From Dysgonamonadaceae bacterium (GTDB lineage Bacteria; Bacteroidota; Bacteroidia; Bacteroidales; Azobacteroidaceae): a DNA stretch of 47,718 nucleotides. The notes below the pieces were generated by a model that saw only the letters and a list, made by a program, of their open reading frames with translations, had not been told where the DNA came from and ran no database searches. The stretch lies in assembly GCA_031284225.1 (NCBI GenBank), contig JAITAH010000251.1:1-47718 (forward strand), in the 5' to 3' direction. A program made the position numbers and the translations under genes. Of this stretch, positions 1-8,150 are shown one piece after another. Position 1 is the stretch's first letter; each line of letters starts with the position of its first letter.

Positions 1-359
1 TGGAAAAAAACAAATCGAACGAAGGCGTAGTCGTATTGCCCAGCGGTTTGCAGTACAAGGTAATAACCGAAGGAACAGGTCCGAAACCGGCTGCTACCGA
101 TGTTGTGAAAGTGAATTACAAAGGCACAAACATCAAGGAAGAAGTGTTTGATACGACTGAAGGCGGCGAACCCCGTCAATTCTCGTTGAATGGCGTGATT
201 ACAGGTTGGACGGAAGGCATACAACTGATGCCTGTCGGTTCGAAATACATTTTCTATGTTCCTGCCGATTTGGCCTATGGCGAACAGGAACGGAGCGCAG
301 AAATCAAGCCTTTTTCCACGTTGATTTTTGAAGTGGAATTATTGGATATTGTAAAATAG
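1..359 (+). CDS. FKBP-type peptidyl-prolyl cis-trans isomerase, 3' part (5' end outside window)
   Basis: The reading frame is open from the first bases of the window (codons in phase with base 3), so the true start lies upstream and only the C-terminal catalytic domain is present. Visible FKBP features are the VLPSGLQYKVI entry strand, the VKVNYKG strand, a FDTT segment matching the usual FDSS turn, the VITGWTEGIQLMPVG core helix and the closing FEVELLDI strand. The family catalyses proline cis-trans isomerisation during protein folding; in Bacteroidetes such proteins are often periplasmic or lipid-anchored, but the signal peptide cannot be seen here. The stop is only 2 bp before the next gene, so the two are probably cotranscribed. 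A TTG at 36 could be mistaken for a start, but the frame continues upstream. Confidence is high for the family, none for cellular location. Confidence 0.9.
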   Translation, partial: EKNKSNEGVVVLPSGLQYKVITEGTGPKPAATDVVKVNYKGTNIKEEVFDTTEGGEPRQFSLNGVITGWTEGIQLMPVGSKYIFYVPADLAYGEQERSAEIKPFSTLIFEVELLDIVK

Positions 360-361
360 TT

Positions 362-817
362 ATGGAACGCATTGATAAATTAGACCGGAAGATTCTGGAA
401 ATTATCTCCCAGAATGCGCGGATCCCGTTTAAGGAAGTAGCCGAAGCCTGCGGCGTATCGCGGGCGGCCATCCACCAGCGAGTACAGAAAATGATTGAGA
501 TGAAAGTCATTGTCGGCTCCGGTTATTTCATTAATCCGAAGGCGTTGGGCTACAACACCTGTACCTACATTGGCGTGAAACTGGAACGGGGTTCGATGTA
601 CAAAGATGTGGTTCCGGAATTGGCGAAAATTCCCGAAGTGGTGGAATGTCATTTCACAACCGGTCCCTACACCATGTTGATTAAACTTTACGCCCGCGAT
701 AACGAACATTTTATGGAATTGTTGAATGGCCGTATCCAAGAGATTAACGGAGTGATTTCGACCGAAACCATGATTTCTTTGCGGCAAAGTTTTAAGCGGG
801 AGATACCTACGATATAG
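362..817 (+). CDS. Lrp/AsnC family transcriptional regulator
   Basis: A 151-residue protein with the standard two-part layout of this family. Residues about 4-60 form a winged helix-turn-helix (start LDRKILEII, recognition part GVSRAAIHQRVQKM). Residues about 70-145 form the RAM/AsnC ligand-binding ferredoxin-like fold, with the typical VVECHFTTGPYTMLIK segment and a second half ending ISTETMISL. Family members form octameric or dimeric DNA-binding particles that sense amino acids or other small molecules. The ATG lies 2 bp after the FKBP stop, so translation may be coupled. The convergent neighbour is asd of the aspartate-family pathway, which would suit an amino-acid-responsive regulator, but that link is inference. 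The effector cannot be read from the sequence. Confidence 0.93.
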   Translation: MERIDKLDRKILEIISQNARIPFKEVAEACGVSRAAIHQRVQKMIEMKVIVGSGYFINPKALGYNTCTYIGVKLERGSMYKDVVPELAKIPEVVECHFTTGPYTMLIKLYARDNEHFMELLNGRIQEINGVISTETMISLRQSFKREIPTI

Positions 818-843
818 TTCCTGTATCTCTTGAAAAATAAGAC

Positions 844-877
844 GACGGGCGCCTGCTTTTCAGTGCAGGCGTCCGTC
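844..877. terminator. Bidirectional hairpin terminator between convergent lrp-like gene and asd
   Basis: Arms 844-856 and 865-877 are complementary over 13 positions including one G-U pair, with an 8-nt loop. A T-run follows on the + strand (from 876) and an A-rich stretch precedes it (832-840), so it can work for both strands. The asd stop codon (860-862) lies inside the loop, so the gene's end and its terminator overlap. Confidence 0.8.
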
Positions 878-1870
878 TTTTATTAAGTATTCGGCAATCT
901 GTACGGCATTCAAAGCGGCTCCTTTCTTGATTTGGTCGCCCACGCACCAGAACGATAATCCGTTGGGATGAGTCAGATCTTTCTTCAACCGGCCGACATA
1001 AACAGGATCCTGGGTGGCGGCAAACAGCGGCATCGGATATTCTTTGTTTTCCGGACAATCCCGGACGACGATTCCCGGGGCTTGCGTCCAGGCCCGGCGC
1101 ACTTCTTCGATCGACAGCGGCCGTTCGGTTTCAATCCAAATCGCTTCGGAATGAGCGCGTAGAGCAGGGACGCGCACGCAAATAGCGCTCACGTTCACAT
1201 CGGAGTGCATGATTTTCCGCGTTTCGTTGTGCATTTTCATTTCTTCTTTCGTATAGCCGTTGTCGGTGAAAACATCTACTTGCGGAATCAGATTATAAGC
1301 CAGTTGATAAGCAAATTTTTCGATGGTCGGCCGTTCGCCGTTGGCGATTTGTCTGTATTGGTTTTCCAGTTCGGCCATGGCTGCGGCTCCCGCTCCCGAC
1401 GCCGCCTGATAAGTGGCCACATGAATCCTGCGGATGTGCGAAAGGTCTTCCAACGGCTTTAAAGCCACCACCATTTGAATGGTGGTGCAATTCGGATTGG
1501 CGATAATGCCTCGCGGCCGGTTCTTGGCGTCGGCCGCATTGACTTCCGGAACCACCAGAGGAATCTCGGCTTCCATCCGGAACGCGCTGGAGTTATCGAT
1601 CATTACGGCGCCGTGTTTGGTAATGGTTTCGGCAAACTCGCGCGAAGCTCCCGCGCCGGCCGATACGAAAGCAAGGTCAATGCCTTTGAAATCGTCGTTG
1701 TGTTTCAATTCTTTCACCGTGAAGGATTTGCCGCGAAAAACATATTCGCTGCCCGCACTGCGCGACGAACCGAACAATACCAATTCCTCCATCGGAAAAT
1801 TCCGTTCTTCCAAAACGCGTAAAAATTCCTGACCCACCGCTCCGCTTGCTCCAACAATAGCAATTCTCAT
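860..1870 (-). CDS. asd: Aspartate-semialdehyde dehydrogenase
   Basis: A 336-residue enzyme that reduces aspartyl phosphate to aspartate semialdehyde with NADPH, the branch point to lysine/diaminopimelate, threonine and methionine. The N-terminal nucleotide-binding loop [11 protein letters not shown] (residues about 6-16) and the catalytic motif ANPNCTT, with nucleophile Cys128, are present. The conserved active-site histidine appears in RVPALRAHS (His240). Length matches the bacterial family. It acts in the cytosol. The gene is convergent with the Lrp-like regulator and shares a terminator with it. No canonical TAnnTTTG promoter was found immediately upstream on the minus strand in the AT-rich 1871-1930 stretch. 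Recognition of the enzyme is secure. Confidence 0.96.
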   Translation of the reverse strand: MRIAIVGASGAVGQEFLRVLEERNFPMEELVLFGSSRSAGSEYVFRGKSFTVKELKHNDDFKGIDLAFVSAGAGASREFAETITKHGAVMIDNSSAFRMEAEIPLVVPEVNAADAKNRPRGIIANPNCTTIQMVVALKPLEDLSHIRRIHVATYQAASGAGAAAMAELENQYRQIANGERPTIEKFAYQLAYNLIPQVDVFTDNGYTKEEMKMHNETRKIMHSDVNVSAICVRVPALRAHSEAIWIETERPLSIEEVRRAWTQAPGIVVRDCPENKEYPMPLFAATQDPVYVGRLKKDLTHPNGLSFWCVGDQIKKGAALNAVQIAEYLIKDGRLH

Positions 1871-1929
1871 TTTTCTTTAAATTTTTAAAATTTCTTATAA
1901 TATTGTAGTTATATTTCCTAAAATTATTT

Positions 1930-1937
1930 TATATTTG
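1930..1937 (+). promoter_or_regulatory. Bacteroidetes-type -7 promoter box (TATATTTG) for the lamin-tail gene
   Basis: TATATTTG matches the Bacteroidetes -7 consensus TAnnTTTG exactly. A TTG at 1903-1905 lies about 24 bp upstream, longer than the usual 19-21, so the -33 box is weak. Transcription would begin near 1943 and give a leader of about 125 nt before the ATG at 2069. Confidence 0.6.
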
Positions 1938-1964
1938 CAGCGGATATATTAGCCGCCGGAAAAT

Positions 1965-2030
1965 TGCAGAACCAGAACCTGCATGATGTTAATATAACCA
2001 AGCCAACAAACGCAGGAACTCTGGGCCTGC
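1965..2030 (+). promoter_or_regulatory. Structured 5' leader with two competing hairpins (candidate cis-acting RNA)
   Basis: Hairpin 1 pairs TGCAG 1965-1969 with CTGCA 1979-1983 around a 9-nt loop. Hairpin 2 pairs GCAGG 2012-2016 with CCTGC 2026-2030 around another 9-nt loop. CCAGA in loop 1 (1972-1976) is complementary to TCTGG in loop 2 (2020-2024), so the loops could kiss. Alternatively CCAGA-A-CCTGC (1972-1982) can pair as one long stem with GCAGG-AAC-TCTGG (2012-2024), which excludes both local hairpins. A short GTTA-ATA-TAAC dyad lies between them (1988-1998). I do not recognise it as a named riboswitch. It may be a regulatory leader or a small RNA; function is unknown. Confidence 0.4.
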
Positions 2031-2068
2031 AAAATTAGTAATAATAACTAAAACTAACATTCAATCTG

Positions 2069-4393
2069 ATGAAGAAAATTATTTTTATTCTTTTTTTAAT
2101 ACAGTCTATGACTGTGTTTGCGCAATTTAGAGATGACTTTAACGACGGATTATTCCAAAGCGGAACCAATACCCCTCGTGAAGTTAATTGGACAGGCGAC
2201 GTCGCCGAGTTTAAGATCAACGATGCGTTGCAATTGCAACTGTATTCGGAAACTAAACAATCTCCCGCACAGTTAAGAACGCCGTCGAGTAGGGCGCTGA
2301 ATACTTGCTGGGAATTTGATGTAAAAATGAGTTTTAATCCAACCTCTTCCAATTATGCCCGAATCTATCTGGCCAGCGATGAAGCGGATTTAACCGGCTC
2401 GTTAAATGGGCTTTTCATCCGTATCGGTTATACCGATAAGAACATATCCCTGGTGCAATCGAAGAACGGAGGCAGTAACAAAATCTTGATTGCCGGCGAA
2501 ACGAAGCGTTTAGATTTGGCCTCGGTTTCTGTGCATATTAAGGCTACGTTAGACCAAACGGGGAATTTTAATTTGTATTCGCGATTAGATACGGAATCCG
2601 AGTTCCGGTCGGAAGGAAATTGCCAGATACAGGACGTGCCGACAAGTAGTTGGTTTGGATTGGTTTGCACGTTCTCGACCACACGCAACCAACATTTTTT
2701 CTTCGATAATTTTGTGGCGCAAGTCTTGGACGATACCGGAACCGGCGGTCCGAATACCGATTTTCCCCGCGAAGGCGATATTGTATTCACTGAAATCATG
2801 GCTAATCCGGGAACCGGTTCGGACAATCCGGAATACGTGGAATTGTACAATACAACCGCAAAAACGTTTCAATTGAAGAATGGCCTGTTTTATTACGGAG
2901 ACAAGGCTTACGCATTGCCGGAAAAAACTATCGAACCGCATAGTTATTTCGTTTTGTGTAAAACCTCCGCCGTGGATTGGTTTTCCGGAGTCAACGCCAA
3001 CGGCGTAACCTCATTCCCGGCATTAGCTAATTCCGGTAAACTGTTGATGTTTGGGAATACGCAAGACGAAATAATTGCGTGGTTTGAATATTCCGACGCC
3101 ATGTATAACGACAATACTAAAAAATTGGGCGGCTGGGCGTTGGAATGTATCGATTGGACGAATATTTCGAATGTGGCCGAAAACTGGTCGGCTTCGACGG
3201 ATGCTTCGGGCGGAACTCCGGGCAAAATCAATTCCGTTCAAGCGGCGAATCCCGATGTTACTCTTCCGGAAATTCGTTCCGTTACTTTGTTGGAAGATCA
3301 TACGCTGAATATTCAATTTTCCAAACCCATGAACCGGACTTTGTTGTTGGATAAGCAATCGTATTCGATAAGCGAAGCCGCCTATGAAATTGTCGCTTTG
3401 GAAGCCAATTATCCGTATTCCACCGAATTAAGCCTGCAACTCAACCGATTTCCGCCGCAAGGACAATTGATAGAATTGTATTTATCCGGCGTTAAAGACC
3501 GCTCCGGCAATGGATTAAACGGCGCTACCGTATCCGTTGGGAATGCGTTTGAGGCCATGCCGGGGGATTTGATTATCAATGAAATTCTGTTTAATCCGCC
3601 GACCGGCGGCAACGAATATGTCGAGTTGTATAACCGTTCGGAAAAAACGCTTGATTTGCGTTATCTGAGTATTACCAGCCGCAAGCCGTCCGATGGTTCG
3701 TTCAATACGGCTTATCCGTTGACTGTTTTGCCTTTGTTTTTGTATCCGCAAGAGTATGTAGTAGTAACCAAGAATCGGGATTTGGTATGCTCGTTTTTCG
3801 CTTGCCGGGAGGAATCGTTTTTTACGGAACCTGCATCCATGCCTTCTTTGGCCAACACAAGCGGTTGCGCCGTGATATTGAACAATGTTACGAACGAAAT
3901 TGTCGATGAGTTTTATTACAACGAATCCATGCATTCCAAAGGAATTTCCAACAAAAAAGGCGTGGCGTTGGAACGAATTCATTACAATCTTCCGGCCGGA
4001 GAAACAAGCAGTTGGGCGTCGGCGAGCAGTCAAAGCGGTTATGGAACGCCCGGATATATCAATTCTCAGTATTCGGAACGAACGGGCATCAAAAATCCGG
4101 ATAATAATTTCATTGCTATCGAATATCCGGCTTCGGATAATGACCGTTACGGCATTCGTTATCAGTTGGATAAATCCGGTTATAATGGACGATTATTTAT
4201 TTATGACGCTTCCGGCCGCCGGGTAAATGCCGTTCTGAAAAATGAATTGCTGGGCAGCCAGGGAATTATTTATTGGAATGGCCAACGTGAATCCGGTCAA
4301 AAACTCTATCCGGGAATTTATATTGTTTATCTGGAAATATTCGATATGTCGGGCGTTGTACACAAATTCAAAACGCCCGTAGTCGTGAGATAA
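2069..4393 (+). CDS. Secreted lamin-tail-domain protein with C-terminal sorting-type domain
   Basis: A 774-residue exported protein. Residues 1-18 are a signal peptide ending VFA before QF. About 20-220 looks like a concanavalin-type beta sandwich (DDFNDGLF start, FFFDNFVAQVL end). A first lamin-tail domain spans about 235-370 (VFTEIMANPG, NPEYVELYN), an SbsA-like Ig domain about 395-490 (TLNIQFSKPMN, GVKDRSGNGL), and a second lamin-tail domain about 497-640 (LIINEILFNP, NEYVELYN). The last 100 residues are FlgD-like (GRLFIYDASGRRV, LYPGIYIVYLEIF), the arrangement used as a type IX secretion sorting signal. It is therefore predicted to be surface-exposed or released. Lamin-tail domains are common in Bacteroidetes secreted proteins, but their ligand is mostly unknown. 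No catalytic domain was seen. The gene stands alone, with its own promoter and a strong terminator. Confidence 0.85.
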   Translation: MKKIIFILFLIQSMTVFAQFRDDFNDGLFQSGTNTPREVNWTGDVAEFKINDALQLQLYSETKQSPAQLRTPSSRALNTCWEFDVKMSFNPTSSNYARIYLASDEADLTGSLNGLFIRIGYTDKNISLVQSKNGGSNKILIAGETKRLDLASVSVHIKATLDQTGNFNLYSRLDTESEFRSEGNCQIQDVPTSSWFGLVCTFSTTRNQHFFFDNFVAQVLDDTGTGGPNTDFPREGDIVFTEIMANPGTGSDNPEYVELYNTTAKTFQLKNGLFYYGDKAYALPEKTIEPHSYFVLCKTSAVDWFSGVNANGVTSFPALANSGKLLMFGNTQDEIIAWFEYSDAMYNDNTKKLGGWALECIDWTNISNVAENWSASTDASGGTPGKINSVQAANPDVTLPEIRSVTLLEDHTLNIQFSKPMNRTLLLDKQSYSISEAAYEIVALEANYPYSTELSLQLNRFPPQGQLIELYLSGVKDRSGNGLNGATVSVGNAFEAMPGDLIINEILFNPPTGGNEYVELYNRSEKTLDLRYLSITSRKPSDGSFNTAYPLTVLPLFLYPQEYVVVTKNRDLVCSFFACREESFFTEPASMPSLANTSGCAVILNNVTNEIVDEFYYNESMHSKGISNKKGVALERIHYNLPAGETSSWASASSQSGYGTPGYINSQYSERTGIKNPDNNFIAIEYPASDNDRYGIRYQLDKSGYNGRLFIYDASGRRVNAVLKNELLGSQGIIYWNGQRESGQKLYPGIYIVYLEIFDMSGVVHKFKTPVVVR

Positions 4394-4412
4394 ACCAATC
4401 GCCAAAAGGATT

Positions 4413-4449
4413 AAATTGACCGGACGCTTGTTGGCCGTCCGGTCAATTT
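4413..4449. terminator. Perfect 14-bp hairpin terminator between convergent genes
   Basis: Arms 4413-4426 and 4436-4449 are perfect reverse complements (14 bp) around a 9-nt loop, followed on the + strand by a T-run to 4451. It terminates the lamin-tail gene. Its right arm contains the stop codon (4443-4445) of the convergent glycosyltransferase. Confidence 0.88.
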
Positions 4450-5411
4450 TTAGCTTTCCATCCAAGCAATCCGCGGGTAACGCGGTATCGAAATTCGAGC
4501 AGTTTCTCGCCCTTGGCGTATTGAAAACGAATCAAGTACCCCAAAAACAAGACAACAGTGGCGCCCCATTTAACGCTTTCCGAAAATATCCGTTTGAAAT
4601 AAGCGGAAGAGGAAACCGACCGGGTGCGGATTCTTTCGCTGACTCCGATGGAATAAGACAAACGGATAAGATGTTCCCGCGTCAGTTTTTCGGGAGGAAT
4701 GTAATGATAAATGCCGGCTTCGGGAACATATCCGATTTTGTTTCCGGCAGCCAGGAACCGGCTGAAAAGGTCTTTCTCTTCGGCGCCGATCAGGTTTTTA
4801 CCCTTTCTGCCCAGTTCGACGTTGAAAAGGCCGAACTGTGTGAAAAAGGTTTTCCGGTAACAAGCGTTACCGCCTCCGGGATATTTTCCATGAGTGAAAA
4901 CGCCGGGTTTGTCGCCGCGGTAGAGATATCCGGTAAGTAATTCTTGGGTAAAATAAGTCAACCACGCGGGCGGAGTTCCTTCGTAATGAGGAATAATCGG
5001 CCCTCCGGCAGCCATTATTTCCGGATGAATCCGGAAAAACCGGGAATAGGCTTGCAAGTAGTTGGGGAACACCGTAGCGTCGTCATCCACATACAGCAGC
5101 AGATCGCCCCGACTTTCGGCAATGCCGCGATTGCGGGCGAAAGACAAACCTTGTTGCGTTTCTACGAAATAGAGGAAACGGACGTCCGGATGAGATTGAG
5201 TGAACTGCCGGCACACTTGCTCCGTCCGGTCGGCGGAATTATTATTGATCAAGACAATTTCATAGCGTTCGTGCGGATAATCTTGCGATACAATGCTTTC
5301 CAGCAGGGGCGGAAGGTATTTTTCCCGGTTATACGTGCAAATAATGACGGAAATTTCCGTACCGGCTTGACCTGTCGCTCCCGTCGAATAATTACTTGTG
5401 GGCAGGCTCAT
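4443..5411 (-). CDS. Glycosyltransferase family 2 protein
   Basis: A 322-residue GT-A fold transferase. The N-terminal strand VIICTYNRE (residues about 22-30), the QDYPHERYEIVLINNNSAD nucleotide-binding region, the QGLSFARNRGI segment and the metal-binding VDDDA motif (Asp109-111) are typical of GT2 enzymes, which move a sugar from a nucleotide donor to an acceptor with inversion. Residues about 275-300 include a hydrophobic stretch (VVLFLGYLIRF) that may anchor it to the inner membrane. Its ATG overlaps the YfhO stop in an ATGA, so translation is coupled and the two proteins probably act together, for example in decorating a cell-surface glycan or glycolipid. Donor and acceptor cannot be deduced. 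Confidence 0.9.
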   Translation of the reverse strand: MSLPTSNYSTGATGQAGTEISVIICTYNREKYLPPLLESIVSQDYPHERYEIVLINNNSADRTEQVCRQFTQSHPDVRFLYFVETQQGLSFARNRGIAESRGDLLLYVDDDATVFPNYLQAYSRFFRIHPEIMAAGGPIIPHYEGTPPAWLTYFTQELLTGYLYRGDKPGVFTHGKYPGGGNACYRKTFFTQFGLFNVELGRKGKNLIGAEEKDLFSRFLAAGNKIGYVPEAGIYHYIPPEKLTREHLIRLSYSIGVSERIRTRSVSSSAYFKRIFSESVKWGATVVLFLGYLIRFQYAKGEKLLEFRYRVTRGLLGWKAKN

Positions 5412-7933
5412 TTACGCAGATTTTTTAAGAGACTTTCCGAACGGATCCAATATTCTACGCCATAAGCGAGGGAGCCGATAATCAACAACAACAGTAAACC
5501 GGAAAATAGGGTAGTAATCGTTCCCGCCATTCGGATATCGTCCGGATCGAATACAAATTCGATGCGATGCTCGCCCGCCGGAACGACCAACGCCCGCAGT
5601 ATCCAATCGGCGCGACTGATAGGCGCAGGCCGGCCGTCGATAAAAGCTTTCCATCCGTTTTTGTAGTAGATTTCGGAAAATACGGCCAGTCCGGTTTGTG
5701 CGGAAGACGATTGATATTCTACTTTGTCCGGATAATAAGCCGTCATCGTTATGGATGCGGTCGAATCGGGAATAATTTCCAAGTCGGATAATTGGTTTTC
5801 AAATTGTTTATCCAGTACCGCTTCGGTTTGAGGGTTCAGCGTTTCCAGGGCGGCCATTTCATCGTCGGGAGTATCCGTAAAACGATAAGATTGCACAAAC
5901 CAGGCATTTCCATCGGCATACGGATTGACTAACGGCGGTTGTTCCGGGTTATAGATAATGTATTTAGCGTTCAGCATATTCAAAGTCGGACAGTTTTCAC
6001 AAACCTTGGCTAAATCGTCGAACGAAGTCGCCGTTTGGAAAGCGGCAATAATGGCTTGTATTTCCCCGGTCAACCGGCGGTCGATCAAATCCTGATAGCG
6101 GCCCAATTTAGCGGCATGATATCCCCCGATGGATTTATGGTAATAGGAAGTCCGCGATTCATTGAAAGGATTGTTGAGATTCAATACACGGTAAGACAAT
6201 GCGACGTCTTGTGAAATAAAATTATCTGCCGCGGATGGGGAAAATTGCTGTTCGTTGTAACTTCTTTTACTCAGGAAATTTTCGACATTCAAATAGCGTT
6301 TATCCACCGCCCACAAATCAATTAAAATAAGCGTCAGCAATCCGGCGGCTAAGAAAGGCAATACTTTCCGGCGGTTTTTCGATTGGATGTAAAGCCAGAG
6401 CAGTCCGGCGGCCAGCGCGATAAACAGGAACGAACGCCAGGCGTCGGCGCGCAACAAATCTTTCCGGTCGTCGAGTAAGGAAAGATAATACCATTCCGGT
6501 ACTTGGTTTTGAAATTGAGCGTCGTAAGTAGATTCGAAATGGAAGAAAGCGTTGGGCGCCAGCCACAGCAATAAACAGATTCCGGAGGTAATTCCGGCTG
6601 ACCAGAACAGCGATTGGATAAGTTTTTTAGCCGGAATATTCGTTTTAATCAATTCTTTGATAGCCGATACGGCTACGATCGGGAAAATAAAAGCCGGGAT
6701 AATGAGGGCGGTTTCCACTGTGCGGAATTTCCCGTAAAAAGGAAAATGGTAATACATCCAATCGTTGAATCCTGCAAAATTACGGCCCCAAGCTAAGAAA
6801 ATAAAGAAGACAGCCGCTCCCAGCAACCACCATTTGGAAGAACGGGGAACGATAAAGAGAGCAAACAAAAAGAGGAAACAGATAATAGCGCCGAAATACA
6901 CGGGGCCGGAAGTAAACTGTTTCTCGCCCCAATAGGTATAAGTTTGTACGCCCTCCCGTTCTACCTTCGCGCCGTGCGCTTTCAGCGCTTTGTACAAATG
7001 CGAATCTTTTCCCACCGTTCCGCCGGAGGAACCGCCCATTACATTGGGAATCAGCAGCGAAAGGGTTTCCGCTTTGCCGTAGCTCCATGCAAAAACATAA
7101 TCCTTGTCTAAGCCGGTTGAAACCGGCGTTTCGACGGACGTTTCTCCCAAAGGCGTTAATTCGGCTTTTCCCCGCATACTTTCCTGTCCCGATTCGTAAT
7201 TGAGATATAAATTATTCGTGGACGATAATAATGCCAATGCGGCGCCGGCCATTAAAATAACGGTTGCTAATCCTGCATGCTTCCAGGCTTTTTCCCGGAT
7301 ACATTCGACCCAGAATCCGATAAACAAAATAGCGCAGAACAAAGCGGTATAGTAGGTAATTTGCAGATGGTTCGATCCGATGGTCAACGCCAGCGCCGAT
7401 GTGAAAACCACGAATCCGACCCAATACTTTTGTTTGAATATCAAAAAGATACCGGAAAGCAATAAAGGAACAAACGCCAATGTCCACGCTTTGGTAATAT
7501 GTCCCGCTTCAATAATGATGATGTTGTAAGACGAAAAAGCCATCGCAATAGCGCCCAAAACAGACAACCACCAGGACGCGCCTAACACCAAAAATAAAAC
7601 GTAAGCGCTGAGCAAGAGTACCAGTATGGGGCCTGCGGAGTCGGATTGATAGATTTCCAGCGTATATTGACGCAGCGACAGCAAAAAATCGGTTCCGGTA
7701 GAATAGCCGGTAATATGATAGCTGGGCATTCCGCTGAACATCGAACCGGTCCATCCCGAAGGTTTGCCGTATTCTTCCAGTTCATGCGCCATACCTTTAT
7801 AGTTCGTAACATCTCCTTGTTGCAGGACTTTGCCTTCGAGAGCGGGATAAAAATAAATCAATGTCAGAAGAAAGAAAAATAGCAATGCGCCCCAGTGGGG
7901 AAGCGTTTTTTTTAATTCGTTGCGAATCTTCAT
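5408..7933 (-). CDS. YfhO family multi-pass membrane protein
   Basis: The protein is 841 residues when started at the ATG at 7933; a TTG three codons earlier (7942) is less likely because the promoter box lies only 18 bp upstream of the ATG. It starts with a short cytosolic stretch and a first membrane helix (ALLFFFLLTLIYFYPALEG), followed by many hydrophobic helices, a large extracytoplasmic region around residues 560-800 and a last helix near the C terminus (TLFSGLLLLLIIGSLAYG). The KVLQQGDVTNYKGMAHE region and GSMFSGMPSYH are hallmarks of Bacteroidetes YfhO proteins, a GT-C-like group. Family members are thought to add sugars from lipid carriers to surface polymers, so pairing with a GT2 gene in a 4-bp overlap fits. 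The reaction here is not established. Confidence 0.88.
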   Translation of the reverse strand: MKIRNELKKTLPHWGALLFFFLLTLIYFYPALEGKVLQQGDVTNYKGMAHELEEYGKPSGWTGSMFSGMPSYHITGYSTGTDFLLSLRQYTLEIYQSDSAGPILVLLLSAYVLFLVLGASWWLSVLGAIAMAFSSYNIIIIEAGHITKAWTLAFVPLLLSGIFLIFKQKYWVGFVVFTSALALTIGSNHLQITYYTALFCAILFIGFWVECIREKAWKHAGLATVILMAGAALALLSSTNNLYLNYESGQESMRGKAELTPLGETSVETPVSTGLDKDYVFAWSYGKAETLSLLIPNVMGGSSGGTVGKDSHLYKALKAHGAKVEREGVQTYTYWGEKQFTSGPVYFGAIICFLFLFALFIVPRSSKWWLLGAAVFFIFLAWGRNFAGFNDWMYYHFPFYGKFRTVETALIIPAFIFPIVAVSAIKELIKTNIPAKKLIQSLFWSAGITSGICLLLWLAPNAFFHFESTYDAQFQNQVPEWYYLSLLDDRKDLLRADAWRSFLFIALAAGLLWLYIQSKNRRKVLPFLAAGLLTLILIDLWAVDKRYLNVENFLSKRSYNEQQFSPSAADNFISQDVALSYRVLNLNNPFNESRTSYYHKSIGGYHAAKLGRYQDLIDRRLTGEIQAIIAAFQTATSFDDLAKVCENCPTLNMLNAKYIIYNPEQPPLVNPYADGNAWFVQSYRFTDTPDDEMAALETLNPQTEAVLDKQFENQLSDLEIIPDSTASITMTAYYPDKVEYQSSSAQTGLAVFSEIYYKNGWKAFIDGRPAPISRADWILRALVVPAGEHRIEFVFDPDDIRMAGTITTLFSGLLLLLIIGSLAYGVEYWIRSESLLKNLRK

Positions 7934-7950
7934 ATTATTCAAATTTACCG

Positions 7951-7958
7951 CAAAGTTA
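7951..7958 (-). promoter_or_regulatory. -7 promoter box (TAACTTTG) for the YfhO-GT2 operon
   Basis: Read on the minus strand, the bases are TAACTTTG, an exact TAnnTTTG match. A TTG at 7983-7981 lies 22 bp upstream, slightly long for a -33 box. Transcription would begin near 7945, giving a leader of about a dozen nucleotides to the ATG at 7933. Confidence 0.6.
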
Positions 7959-8099
7959 GCATAAAATCCTCAATTGTACACAAGCGAAAATAGATAAAAG
8001 ACAACCAAACGGAAGAAGATAAAGCCGGACTTATAAGGCAGGAAGCCGTCTTTTAATCTTTCTCATCTAATTTTCCGGATTCTTGCCTGCATTAACGAC

Positions 8100-8127
8100 G
8101 TAGAGACGAGGCACGCCCCGTCTCTAC
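8100..8127. repeat. Palindromic repeat-like hairpin
   Basis: GTAGAGACG (8100-8108) pairs perfectly with CGTCTCTAC (8119-8127), and the inner bases add two further pairs after one mismatch. No T-run follows on either strand, so it does not look like a standard terminator. The arm sequence resembles a short palindrome that I recall as dispersed in many Bacteroidetes and cyanobacterial genomes. It lies in the 217-bp gap between the YfhO promoter and the large beta-repeat gene. Confidence 0.5.
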
Positions 8128-8150
8128 CCAGTTTAATGCCGATTATAGAA

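Noticed and set aside
380..787. 135-codon open frame antisense to the Lrp-like gene
   Set aside because: The sense frame is a clear winged-helix/RAM regulator; the antisense peptide has no features.
4416..4940. 174-codon open frame antisense to the GT2 gene
   Set aside because: It overlaps the terminator and the conserved glycosyltransferase on the other strand, with no promoter or recognisable domain.
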